Assembly: GCA_002359025.1 (NCBI GenBank)
Contig: DEPZ01000056.1
Location: 1 to 15,773, forward strand
Direction of reading: 5' to 3'
Length of the DNA stretch: 15,773 nucleotides
Origin: Erysipelotrichaceae bacterium UBA3379
GTDB lineage: Bacteria; Bacillota_I; Bacilli_A; Erysipelotrichales; Coprobacillaceae
How positions within the stretch are numbered: the first letter of the stretch is position 1; each line of letters begins with the position of its first letter. Below, in pieces: positions 8,667-15,502 of the stretch. The translations under genes were made by a program, and so were the position numbers. The notes beneath the pieces were generated by a model. The model had not been told where the DNA came from, did no database searches, and worked only from the letters and a program-made list of their open reading frames with translations.

Positions 8667-8704
8667 AAAAAATAGAGCTTGATTCTGTTGAATCAAACTC
8701 TATT
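8667..8704 (-). terminator. Intrinsic terminator of the GGDEF gene
   Basis: A 15-bp stem (8671-8685 with 8690-8704, one G-U pair) closes a 4-base loop and is followed by U residues on the minus strand (A-run 8667-8672). It begins directly after the stop codon and is the longest terminator stem, together with the lysR/crp one, in the window. Confidence 0.92.
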
Positions 8705-9919
8705 TTAATCTAAAGAACATGCTTCATTATAAAGAAGAATATGTCCTTTGCCTTGTGATTTCACTTCATATAAAGCATAATCTGCTTTTTGGAAGATATC
8801 TTCATAGTCATGATGACCTGGTTTTGATAAAGCAAGTCCTATGCTATAAGTGAGATAGAATTCGTGGTTATCTAATTTAATTGGCTTTCTGGAATATTGA
8901 ATTAGTTTATTACATTTTTTCATCACAGTATCTAAAGATTGATCCATGAATAAAACAATAAACTCATCACCGCCAAAACGACATACATAATCATTGTGCT
9001 CCATAAACTCTGTAATACGTTTTGCACTAATTCTAATTGCATGATCGCCAACAATATGACCATATGTATCATTAATCGATTTAAAATTATCAATATCAAT
9101 GATACATATATGGATAGAAGAATTTGGATTCATTTGGTTAAATGTTTGGAAATAGTGTTCTAACATAGCACGAGTAGGAAATTTTGTGAGTACATCACTT
9201 TGTGCAAGTAAATCTTCACTTACTTGCATATAATTTAATATGTTATTGTTTTTGTCTCTTATAGGGATAAGATAGTTCTTATCATGACCTAACAATTTTC
9301 CTTTATCAATATATCTTGTTTCGTATTTTGTTTTATCACCTTTTTGTACTTTATTATATATATTTGAATAATTTGTACCAAGAATATGATCATCAATGAG
9401 TTCACCTAGATGATTTTTATCTTGATTATAATAGGTACATTCTTGTGCTTTGTTATTTTTATAGACGATATGATCATCTACATCAGATATAATAATTTTA
9501 TTTGGCATATTGTTTAAATATGTATTGAGTTTTTGTCTTTCATACTCTAAACTTTTCATTTCTGTGATATCCATAATTGTCACATACCAACAATTGGCTT
9601 CTTTATCATATTTGGCTGTATCATGAATCCATATCATAGAACCGTCTTTTTTACGCATACGATATTCATAATCAAGATCTTCACCTTTTGCGACAGAATC
9701 AGCAATATTGACAAGAATTTCAGATACATCATCAATGACCATATCTGCAAAATGATTATTAAATAATTTCTCTACTTCTTCTTTTGTGTATCCTATCATT
9801 GTATAAAAATAGTCATTTGCGTAAAGAATTGTAGAATGAGGGTCATTTACACAATAAAGAACCCCAGCATGAATATGATTTAATATATTTTTTAGTTTAT
9901 CATCTAATGTCAAATTCAT
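8705..9919 (-). CDS. PAS-PAS-GGDEF protein (putative diguanylate cyclase)
   Basis: A 404-residue cytoplasmic signalling protein without signal peptide or membrane helices. PAS domain 1 covers about 10-120 and ends in a PAC-like stretch (YEYRMRKKDGSMIWI, 84-98; MDITEMK, 116-122). A less conserved PAS-like domain covers about 128-240. The GGDEF domain covers about 242-400, with IDIDNFKSINDTYGHIVGD (274-292) and an intact RFGGDEF (314-320), so synthesis of cyclic di-GMP is plausible. The inhibitory I-site would be RxxD at 307-310, but the sequence is EHND, so product inhibition through that site is unlikely. The start has GTGGGG about nine bases upstream. It is divergent from lysR. The sensed signal is unknown. 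Confidence 0.92.
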   Translation of the reverse strand: MNLTLDDKLKNILNHIHAGVLYCVNDPHSTILYANDYFYTMIGYTKEEVEKLFNNHFADMVIDDVSEILVNIADSVAKGEDLDYEYRMRKKDGSMIWIHDTAKYDKEANCWYVTIMDITEMKSLEYERQKLNTYLNNMPNKIIISDVDDHIVYKNNKAQECTYYNQDKNHLGELIDDHILGTNYSNIYNKVQKGDKTKYETRYIDKGKLLGHDKNYLIPIRDKNNNILNYMQVSEDLLAQSDVLTKFPTRAMLEHYFQTFNQMNPNSSIHICIIDIDNFKSINDTYGHIVGDHAIRISAKRITEFMEHNDYVCRFGGDEFIVLFMDQSLDTVMKKCNKLIQYSRKPIKLDNHEFYLTYSIGLALSKPGHHDYEDIFQKADYALYEVKSQGKGHILLYNEACSLD

Positions 9920-9962
9920 TATATAAACCCCACTTTAAAACTCATAAATAATACTAAATTCG

Positions 9963-9991
9963 TTGACTTTTCATTTGGTTATACTTACAAT
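9963..9991 (+). promoter_or_regulatory. Promoter candidate P1 upstream of lysR
   Basis: TTGACT (9963-9968) and TACAAT (9986-9991) are exactly 17 bases apart, each one mismatch from the sigma-A consensus. Transcription would start near 9998, inside the inverted repeat 9988-10022, giving a leader of about 360 bases before lysR or a separate small RNA. Confidence 0.5.
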
Positions 9992-10022
9992 ATTTAATTG
10001 TGATGAAAACAATTAAATATTG
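9988..10022. repeat. Inverted repeat with 13-bp arms upstream of lysR
   Basis: CAATATTTAATTG (9988-10000) and its exact reverse complement CAATTAAATATTG (10010-10022) are separated by 9 bases. It overlaps the -10 hexamer of promoter candidate P1. It could be an operator, for instance for the divergently placed LysR protein, or form a stem at the 5' end of a transcript. No U-run follows, so it is not a terminator. Confidence 0.8.
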
Positions 10023-10193
10023 ATAATTAATTCTTATATTAAGCATTTTTTAAATTTATATATAAATATGAAATATAACCAACTCAAGTCTGTAACAGTA
10101 TTCTATACGAGATGAATCATAATTGCAAGGATAATAATGATATTTATTTATAAATGTGAAAAGTATGGTTTATATTTAGAAATAATAAGAAAA

Positions 10194-10222
10194 TTGACAC
10201 ATTTTTTTAAAAATATTAGAAT
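10194..10222 (+). promoter_or_regulatory. Promoter candidate P2 of lysR
   Basis: A perfect TTGACA (10194-10199) and TAGAAT (10217-10222) stand exactly 17 bases apart. This is the best sigma-A promoter match in the window. A start near 10229 leaves a leader of about 130 bases before lysR. Confidence 0.65.
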
Positions 10223-10357
10223 TTGATTAAAAAGTTTTATATAATAATGATAGAAAAATATGAATATGAAAAAGAGGTGGTGTTTGAAAGCTTAAAATAG
10301 TACATAGAGTATTGAATGAGTCTTATTTTTGGAGTTTTTGTGTTAGAGGTGGTTTTT

Positions 10358-11287
10358 ATGGTTAAATTTTCCCAATTGGAAAGTTTTGTAGCTGTTGTTG
10401 AGAATGGAAGTATTAATAAAGCTGCGGAGAAATTGTATATGACTCAGCCTTCGCTAAGTAGGATTTTAAAGTCTTTAGAGGATGAAATGGGAAAACAACT
10501 CCTCAATCGTAATAGTCAAGGAGTTGAACCTACAAGAGAAGGAAAATTATTTTATACTTATGCTCAATCTATTTTATCTGAATTAAAAGTCTTAGATCAG
10601 TTAAAAACAATGGATATGGATGAAATAAGTACGGAATTAAATGTTTCTATTTATTCTTTTTTTATTCAAAATCAATTGTTTGTTGATCTCTATGATAAAA
10701 TTTTATCGCATGAACTTATTTTTAATGTTCTAGAAGGAACTTTAGAACAACTCGTAGAAAATGTAATTAGTGGTCAAAGTGAACTAGGTATTGCTGTTGT
10801 TAATGATGTAGAATTTCCATCAGTAAAAAGCGTTGCAACCGCAAGAAACTTAGATGTAGAAATTCTCGATGTAGGACCAGCTTGTGTACATATAGGAAAA
10901 CATCATAAACTATACAATAGAGATAAGGTCTATATGAAAGATCTTTTAGATAGTCGTTATCTACATATTCCTTTGGATACATTTTCTAGATCTAGGTTGG
11001 ATATTAATATTGATGGTATATTATTAAAAGATTTTAAACGTACAGTCATAGTTAACAATTATCATTTGATTAAAACTTTACTTCAAAATAATCATTGTTT
11101 CTTATTTGGTAACTATTGGCAGAGTCAAGAATTATCTAATGCGTCTATCAAAACTTTTCCAATAGAAAATTGTGATATACAAATGTATTTGATTAAAATA
11201 ACAAATAAAAGTAAATCACAATTATCTAATCAAGCAATAGACTTTTTAGATAAATTGAAAAAGCATTATATACCAGCTAATCATTAG
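10358..11287 (+). CDS. LysR-family transcriptional regulator
   Basis: A 309-residue LysR-type regulator, normal length. The N-terminal winged helix-turn-helix (about 4-63) reads LESFVAVVENGSINKAAEKL followed by MTQPSLSRILKSLEDEMG (28-45). The effector-binding domain (about 90-305) is poorly conserved and gives no hint of the ligand. I chose the ATG at 10358 because AGAGGTGG lies five bases before it and the HTH begins right after it. An in-frame ATG at 10316 lacks a good ribosome site and would add 14 residues not typical of the family. The neighbour on the opposite strand, a PAS-GGDEF gene, is in the divergent position LysR targets usually occupy, so regulation of it is a reasonable guess. 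Confidence 0.92.
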   Translation: MVKFSQLESFVAVVENGSINKAAEKLYMTQPSLSRILKSLEDEMGKQLLNRNSQGVEPTREGKLFYTYAQSILSELKVLDQLKTMDMDEISTELNVSIYSFFIQNQLFVDLYDKILSHELIFNVLEGTLEQLVENVISGQSELGIAVVNDVEFPSVKSVATARNLDVEILDVGPACVHIGKHHKLYNRDKVYMKDLLDSRYLHIPLDTFSRSRLDINIDGILLKDFKRTVIVNNYHLIKTLLQNNHCFLFGNYWQSQELSNASIKTFPIENCDIQMYLIKITNKSKSQLSNQAIDFLDKLKKHYIPANH

Positions 11288-11323
11288 TGTAAAAGACAAT
11301 GCCCCACAGCATTGTCTTTTACA
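11288..11323. terminator. Bidirectional terminator between lysR and the crp-like gene
   Basis: A perfect 15-bp stem (11288-11302 with 11309-11323) with loop CCCACA. The U-rich part (TCTTTTA) lies in the descending arm on either strand. It starts right after the lysR stop and contains the stop codon of the convergent crp-like gene (11319-11321). Its inner 9-bp arms, AGACAATGC and GCATTGTCT, recur in the terminator at 15499. Confidence 0.8.
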
Positions 11324-11936
11324 TACCCATCTTTATAATTGTAGACAACTCTTTTTTATTGATAATATGAATACAACGATAACCAAGAGTAATATAATGT
11401 TTTTTAGCAAATTCATTGAGAACTTTAGAAACAGTCACACGAGATAAACCAATCATACCAGCAATATCCTCATGTGTAAAATGCAAAGAAGAACTCTCTT
11501 GTTCAAGAAGAAAAGAAGCAACTTTTTGATAGCGATCATAGGTGTATGCTTTTTTAATCATTGAAGAGAGATAATCACATGTTGTAGACATAAGTTGGAG
11601 AAGTGCAATCGTCAGTTCTTTAGACTCGGTTAGATAAGGATAAAGAGAATCTAATTCGCAAGATATGAGTTCTACTTTTTCTAAAGCACTAACAGTTGTA
11701 GGTCTATAAGAATTTTTTAAAAAAGAAGATTCACCAAATATTCTTCCTTGATCTAGGATTTCTAAAGTCACTTCTTCACCATTCTCGTTCATAACATAGA
11801 CACGGACTCTTCCTTTGATAATTAAATACAATGTAGTCGCATTATCTTCTTGCATATAGATGATATCATGGGGATGATAGATTTCTTTTTTACCAGCTTT
11901 TTCAAAGTAGGTAAAAAGGGATTTTTTAATTTTCAT
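11319..11936 (-). CDS. Crp/Fnr-family transcriptional regulator
   Basis: A 205-residue regulator with an N-terminal cyclic-nucleotide-binding-type beta-roll (about 15-105), a dimerisation helix (about 106-135) and a C-terminal HTH_Crp domain (about 138-202) with HEDIAGMIGLSRVTVSKVL (155-173). The N-terminus has no cysteine cluster, so it is not a canonical FNR iron-sulfur sensor. In the phosphate-binding loop GESSFLKNSYRPTTVSA the Arg is kept, but the Ser after it in true cAMP receptors is Pro, so cAMP binding is doubtful. The ligand is unknown. GTGGTG precedes the start by about eight bases. A degenerate copy of the 18-bp TTGTAA-N6-TTACAA box lies 22 bases upstream of the start, suggesting autoregulation. 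Confidence 0.9.
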   Translation of the reverse strand: MKIKKSLFTYFEKAGKKEIYHPHDIIYMQEDNATTLYLIIKGRVRVYVMNENGEEVTLEILDQGRIFGESSFLKNSYRPTTVSALEKVELISCELDSLYPYLTESKELTIALLQLMSTTCDYLSSMIKKAYTYDRYQKVASFLLEQESSSLHFTHEDIAGMIGLSRVTVSKVLNEFAKKHYITLGYRCIHIINKKELSTIIKMGM

Positions 11937-11957
11937 ATGATTTTCACCACTTTTTTC

Positions 11958-11975
11958 TTATGATATAGGTTACAA
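11958..11975. promoter_or_regulatory. Degenerate Crp-type box near the crp-like gene
   Basis: TTATGA-N6-TTACAA has the same 18-bp spacing as the two perfect boxes; the right half is perfect and the left half matches 4 of 6 bases. Its right side shares an 11-base string, TAGGTTACAAT, with the box at 12340-12357. It is 22 bases upstream of the crp-like start codon. Confidence 0.45.
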
Positions 11976-12049
11976 TGAAAGGGTTTAGTATTATTAAAAA
12001 CTATTATAATTATAGCAAAAAAAATTGGAAAAATCTCAAAATTTGTTAA

Positions 12050-12067
12050 TTGTATATAAAAATACAA
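12050..12067. promoter_or_regulatory. Crp-type box TTGTAT-N6-ATACAA
   Basis: A perfect 6+6 inverted repeat with a 6-base spacer, the geometry bound by Crp/Fnr-family dimers. It lies 113 bases upstream of the crp-like start and about 350 upstream of yitT. Confidence 0.55.
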
Positions 12068-12276
12068 AAGTTGTCTTTTTTACAAATGTTCATGATTTCA
12101 TATGCATTTTATGTATTGTCTCCAACTGATAAGACTGTTGACGATTTTTTCGAAGGAATATTCCAAAAACATTAATAACAATAAGGTATAGTTTTATAAA
12201 AAAATATAGATTTTTATACAGAAAATGTACTCGCAACAAATACATGAAGAACCATTTATTGCATTGCTTAGCATAT

Positions 12277-12304
12277 TTGAAAGCTTTTTAGTCAATTCTA
12301 TGAT
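12277..12304 (+). promoter_or_regulatory. Likely promoter of yitT
   Basis: TTGAAA (12277-12282) and TATGAT (12299-12304) are 16 bases apart, each with one mismatch to the sigma-A consensus. Transcription would start near 12311, which puts the Crp-type box at 12340-12357 about 30 bases downstream of the start, a position suited to repression or roadblock. An alternative -10, TACAAT at 12353-12358, overlaps the box but lacks a -35. Confidence 0.5.
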
Positions 12305-12339
12305 AAAAAGTATAACCAATGTAAAAATTTCTTTCTACT

Positions 12340-12357
12340 TTGTAATGTAGGTTACAA
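12340..12357. promoter_or_regulatory. Crp-type box TTGTAA-N6-TTACAA upstream of yitT
   Basis: A perfect 6+6 inverted repeat with a 6-base spacer, matching the Crp/Fnr-family operator geometry, placed just before the yitT ribosome binding sites. The divergent Crp-like regulator is the natural candidate to bind it. Confidence 0.65.
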
Positions 12358-12403
12358 TTTCAGGAGAGAAAATATGTTAGAGTTTTTTCCGGAGGTGGAA
12401 GTT

Positions 12404-13258
12404 ATGAAAGAAAAAGTGATAAATTTATTTATGATTATTGTAGGAAATGTGCTTATTGCTTTTGGAATTAGTACATTAATTTTAGAAAATAATATTATTG
12501 CTGGAGGGGTGTCTGGTATAGGGATTGTTTTGAATCATTATATGGGATTACCTATATCTATATCAGTTGGAATTATTAATGCTGTATTATTCTTAGTAGG
12601 ATTGGTGTTTTTGGGAAAAGTGTTTGCTATGACAACACTTGTATCTACTTTCTTATTTCCTATTATGTTAGGTTTTTTTGAAGCAACTCCTATGTTTCAT
12701 GGGTATTTGAATGATCCATTATTAGCTTGTGTTCTTGCGGGATGCTTTGTTGGTATTGGTATTGGAATGATATTGAAAGCAAATGGATCAACTGGAGGGG
12801 TTGATATACTTGCATTGTTGGTGAATAAAAAAACTGGATTACCAGTGCATATTATTTTGAATTGTATTGATTTGACTGTATTATTATTACAGTTTACTTT
12901 TAATGATACAACACATGTTATTTATGGTATTGTGACAGTTATGGTAACATCAGTGATGTTAAATAGAACTCTTACAAGAGGAAAGAGTTTAGTTCAATTA
13001 TCAGTAATGAGTGATCATTATGAAGATATAAGAGAAATGATTTTACATGAATATGATGCAGGAGTCACACTTTTAACAAGTGAGAAGGGTCTTTCAAAAG
13101 AAAATTCTAAATTCCTTTTATCAATTATTCCATATAGAAAACTTCCTTCTATTAAAGAGAAAATACAAGAAATAGATCATCAAGCATTTGTTATTGTTGC
13201 TCATGTTGATGAAGTTGGGGGACGAGGATTTACTTTTGAAAAAAGAAATGAAAAATAA
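12404..13258 (+). CDS. YitT family membrane protein
   Basis: A 284-residue protein of the YitT family: an N-terminal membrane part with about five or six helices (about 5-190, including GNVLIAFGISTLI and the conserved ANGSTGGVDI at 126-135) and a C-terminal soluble DUF2179 domain (about 218-275, GVTLLTSEKG and AHVDEVGGRGF). Family members are widespread in Firmicutes and their molecular function is not settled. I chose the ATG at 12404 because GGAGGTGG precedes it by five bases and the protein then starts like its relatives. An in-frame ATG at 12374, with AGGAGAG before it, would add ten residues. No terminator is seen after it, so some readthrough into ahpC is possible. The Crp-type box upstream suggests control by the divergent regulator. 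Confidence 0.9.
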   Translation: MKEKVINLFMIIVGNVLIAFGISTLILENNIIAGGVSGIGIVLNHYMGLPISISVGIINAVLFLVGLVFLGKVFAMTTLVSTFLFPIMLGFFEATPMFHGYLNDPLLACVLAGCFVGIGIGMILKANGSTGGVDILALLVNKKTGLPVHIILNCIDLTVLLLQFTFNDTTHVIYGIVTVMVTSVMLNRTLTRGKSLVQLSVMSDHYEDIREMILHEYDAGVTLLTSEKGLSKENSKFLLSIIPYRKLPSIKEKIQEIDHQAFVIVAHVDEVGGRGFTFEKRNEK

Positions 13259-13270
13259 AGTGCATATGAT

Positions 13271-13355
13271 TTGAAGAATGTAAGAAGACATGATAATATG
13301 TAGACAGTTAGCAAGAGCTAACGATTAAAAAGGAAAATAATGGAGGAAAATTATT
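13271..13355 (+). promoter_or_regulatory. ahpC promoter region and leader hairpin
   Basis: TTGAAG (13271-13276) and GATAAT (13292-13297) form a weak promoter candidate with short 15-base spacing. Downstream, GTTAGC (13307-13312) pairs with GCTAAC (13317-13322) around an AAGA loop in the leader. No U-run follows, so the hairpin is not a terminator; it may stabilise the mRNA. The ribosome site GGAGG (13342-13346) lies nine bases before ahpC. No PerR box (TTATAAT-type palindrome) is visible. Confidence 0.4.
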
Positions 13356-13919
13356 ATGTCATTAATAGGAAAACAAATTAACGAATTTAAAGTTCAATCA
13401 TATGTAAACGGAGAATTTAAAGAAGTCTCTAAACAAGATGTATTAGGAAAATGGAGTGTATTCTTCTTCTATCCAGCAGATTTTACATTTGTATGTCCAA
13501 CTGAGTTAGAAGATTTAGCAAATAAATATGAAGAATTCAAAAAGATTGGTTGTGAAATTTATTCAGTATCTTGTGATACACATTTCGTACATAAAGCATG
13601 GCACGATGCTTCAGAAACAATTAAAAAAATTCAATATACTATGTTAGCTGATCCAACTGCAGCTCTAGCAAAAGATTTCGATGTTTATATCGAAGCTGAT
13701 GGTGTTGCTGAAAGAGGAACATTCATTGTGAATCCAGAAGGAAATATCGTAGCTTATGAAGTTTCTGGAGGAAATGTAGGACGTAATGCTGATGAATTAT
13801 TAAGAAAAGTTCAAGCATCTCAATTTGTATATGAACATGGAGATGAAGTATGTCCTGCTAAATGGAAACCAGGAGAAGATACATTAAAACCATCATTAGA
13901 TTTAGTCGGAGCTTTATAA
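13356..13919 (+). CDS. ahpC: Peroxiredoxin AhpC (alkyl hydroperoxide reductase subunit C)
   Basis: A 187-residue typical 2-Cys peroxiredoxin of the AhpC class, full length, that reduces hydrogen peroxide and organic hydroperoxides in the cytoplasm. The peroxidatic Cys47 sits in FYPADFTFVCPTE (38-50) with Pro40, Thr44 and the distal Arg120 of the active site. The resolving Cys166 is in HGDEVCPAKW (161-170). Codon choice looks slightly more GC-rich and regular than in its neighbours, as expected for a highly expressed gene. The stop overlaps the start of the flavoprotein gene by one base, which ties the two together as peroxidase and reductase. Confidence 0.97.
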   Translation: MSLIGKQINEFKVQSYVNGEFKEVSKQDVLGKWSVFFFYPADFTFVCPTELEDLANKYEEFKKIGCEIYSVSCDTHFVHKAWHDASETIKKIQYTMLADPTAALAKDFDVYIEADGVAERGTFIVNPEGNIVAYEVSGGNVGRNADELLRKVQASQFVYEHGDEVCPAKWKPGEDTLKPSLDLVGAL

Positions 13920-15502
13920 TGCCAAATATTTATGACGTTGTGATTATAGGTGGTGGTCCAGCTGGATTGAGTGCTGCCATCTATTTAGCACGTGCAAAGT
14001 TAAGTGTTCTTGTGATAGAAAAAGATAAATTTGGAGGTCAGATCACAATTACTTCTGAAGTTGTGAATTACCCTGGAGTCTTAGAAGACTCTGGGGAAGG
14101 TCTCACAACAAAAATGCGTCAACAAGCTCAAAATTTCGGTGCTGATTTCAAACTTGCTCATGTTGAAGCATTAGAATTAGATGGAGTCGTTAAAAAAGTA
14201 ATCACTGATCAAGGAGAATACCAAAGTTTAGGTATTGTTCTTGCAACAGGGGCACATCCTAGAAAGCTAGGTTTTCCAGGAGAAAAAGAATTCCAAGGAC
14301 GAGGAATTGCCTATTGTGCAACTTGTGATGGACAATTCTTTGAAGGGTTGGAATTATTTGTCATAGGTGGTGGTTTTGCAGCTTGTGAAGAAGCAATGTT
14401 TTTGACACAATACGCTTCTCATGTCACAATGATTGTAAGAGAAGAAGATTTCACATGTGCAAAATCAATTGCTGATGAAGTCAAAGCCCATCCAAAGATT
14501 GATATTATTTTTGAAACTGAGATTATAGAAGCTGGTGGAAAGAATCAGTTGGAATATGCAGTTTTTAGAAATAATAAAACACAAGAAACATGGCGTTATG
14601 ATGCAAAAGAAAGATTTGGTATCTTTGTATTTGCAGGATATATTCCTGCTAACCAACTTTTTAAGGATCAATTAGAATTAAATGAACAAGGATATCTCAT
14701 CACAGATGCATCACAGAAAACAAGTCAAGATGGTGTATACGGTGCTGGTGATATTTGTGTAAAAGATTTAAGACAAGTTGTGACAGCTGTCAGTGATGGT
14801 GCAATTAGTGCAACATCTTTAGAAAAATATATCGCAAATATCAAAAAAGAACATAGTATAGAAACAAAAACAATTGAAAAACAAACTCAACAATTTCAAG
14901 AAGAAGATGACCAAAACTTCATTGATGCAAGTATTAGACAACAATTACAACCTATTTTAGATAAACTTACAAAAGATATTTATTTAGTAGGACATGGTTC
15001 AAATGATGCGTTTTCTCGTGAATTAAAGAATTTCATTGATGAATTTTCATCATTACATGGTAGACTTCATGGAATATTCCATGAAGATAACGAAGTCCCA
15101 TCCATTCATTTATATAATGAAAATCAAGAACCATTAGGTGTTGTTTATTCATGTGTACCTGGTGGACATGAATTTAATTCATTTGTATTAGGTGTTTATA
15201 ATGCAGGTAGTGAAGGGCAAGCTTTGAAACCTGAAATTCTTGATAATATAAAGAAAATCCCTTCTCACAAAATACAAATATTTGTTTCGTTGTCTTGTAC
15301 AATGTGCCCAGAACTTGTACAAGCAGCACAAAGAATTTCATTAATTAATCATAATATAGAAGTTCAAATTTACGATATTGCTCATTTCCCTGATTATAAA
15401 AACCAATATAATATTATGAGTGTTCCATGTATGGTTATTGATGAAAATGAAGTTACTTTTGGGAAAAAATCTATTGAAGAATTGATTGAGAAATTACTGT
15501 AG
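13919..15502 (+). CDS. AhpF-homologue flavoprotein: thioredoxin-reductase module plus C-terminal thioredoxin-fold module
   Basis: A 527-residue FAD/NAD(P)H disulfide reductase that should pass electrons to AhpC. Residues 1-305 resemble thioredoxin reductase: FAD motif IGGGPAG (10-16), redox pair Cys133/Cys136 in YCATCDG, nucleotide motif IGGGFAACEEA (149-159) and the second FAD motif YGAGDIC (274-280). The NADPH-type HRRxxxR signature is absent (VREEDFTCAK, 173-182), so NADH is likely. An acidic/Gln-rich linker (about 310-335) leads to a region of about 190 residues resembling the double thioredoxin fold of AhpF, with Cys460/Cys463 in SLSCTMCPELVQA and the cis-Pro motif SVPC (501-504). In classical AhpF this module is N-terminal. 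The arrangement fits the AhpF-homologue family known beside ahpC in genomes lacking normal ahpF. The start at 13919 gives the TAATG overlap with ahpC. Confidence 0.92.
   Translation: MPNIYDVVIIGGGPAGLSAAIYLARAKLSVLVIEKDKFGGQITITSEVVNYPGVLEDSGEGLTTKMRQQAQNFGADFKLAHVEALELDGVVKKVITDQGEYQSLGIVLATGAHPRKLGFPGEKEFQGRGIAYCATCDGQFFEGLELFVIGGGFAACEEAMFLTQYASHVTMIVREEDFTCAKSIADEVKAHPKIDIIFETEIIEAGGKNQLEYAVFRNNKTQETWRYDAKERFGIFVFAGYIPANQLFKDQLELNEQGYLITDASQKTSQDGVYGAGDICVKDLRQVVTAVSDGAISATSLEKYIANIKKEHSIETKTIEKQTQQFQEEDDQNFIDASIRQQLQPILDKLTKDIYLVGHGSNDAFSRELKNFIDEFSSLHGRLHGIFHEDNEVPSIHLYNENQEPLGVVYSCVPGGHEFNSFVLGVYNAGSEGQALKPEILDNIKKIPSHKIQIFVSLSCTMCPELVQAAQRISLINHNIEVQIYDIAHFPDYKNQYNIMSVPCMVIDENEVTFGKKSIEELIEKLL

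Larger units (their letters stand above)
9920..10357. other. Intergenic region between the GGDEF gene and lysR
   Basis: About 440 AT-rich bases with no convincing gene. It holds a 13-bp-arm inverted repeat (9988-10022), two plus-strand promoter candidates (9963-9991 and 10194-10222) and the lysR ribosome binding site. I found no convincing minus-strand promoter for the GGDEF gene. Confidence 0.7.
11937..12403. other. Intergenic region between the crp-like gene and yitT
   Basis: About 465 AT-rich bases with no convincing gene. It contains two perfect and one degenerate Crp-type box, a good plus-strand promoter (12277-12304), a GGAATATTCC palindrome (12155-12164) and two ribosome binding sites near yitT. 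The middle part, about 12070-12270, has no feature I can name. Confidence 0.65.

Noticed and set aside
10273..10297. A second AGAGGTGGT ribosome-site-like motif ahead of lysR with a tiny frame (TTG AAA GCT TAA)
   Set aside because: A three-codon frame is too short to support a leader peptide, and the other possible start is too close to the ribosome site.
12155..12164. GGAATATTCC palindrome
   Set aside because: A 10-bp palindrome by itself, away from promoters, is not enough to call a site.
13862..13918. Longer start for the AhpF homologue inside ahpC
   Set aside because: The extra residues are an out-of-frame reading of the ahpC 3' end; the TAATG overlap and the FAD motif right after it support 13919.
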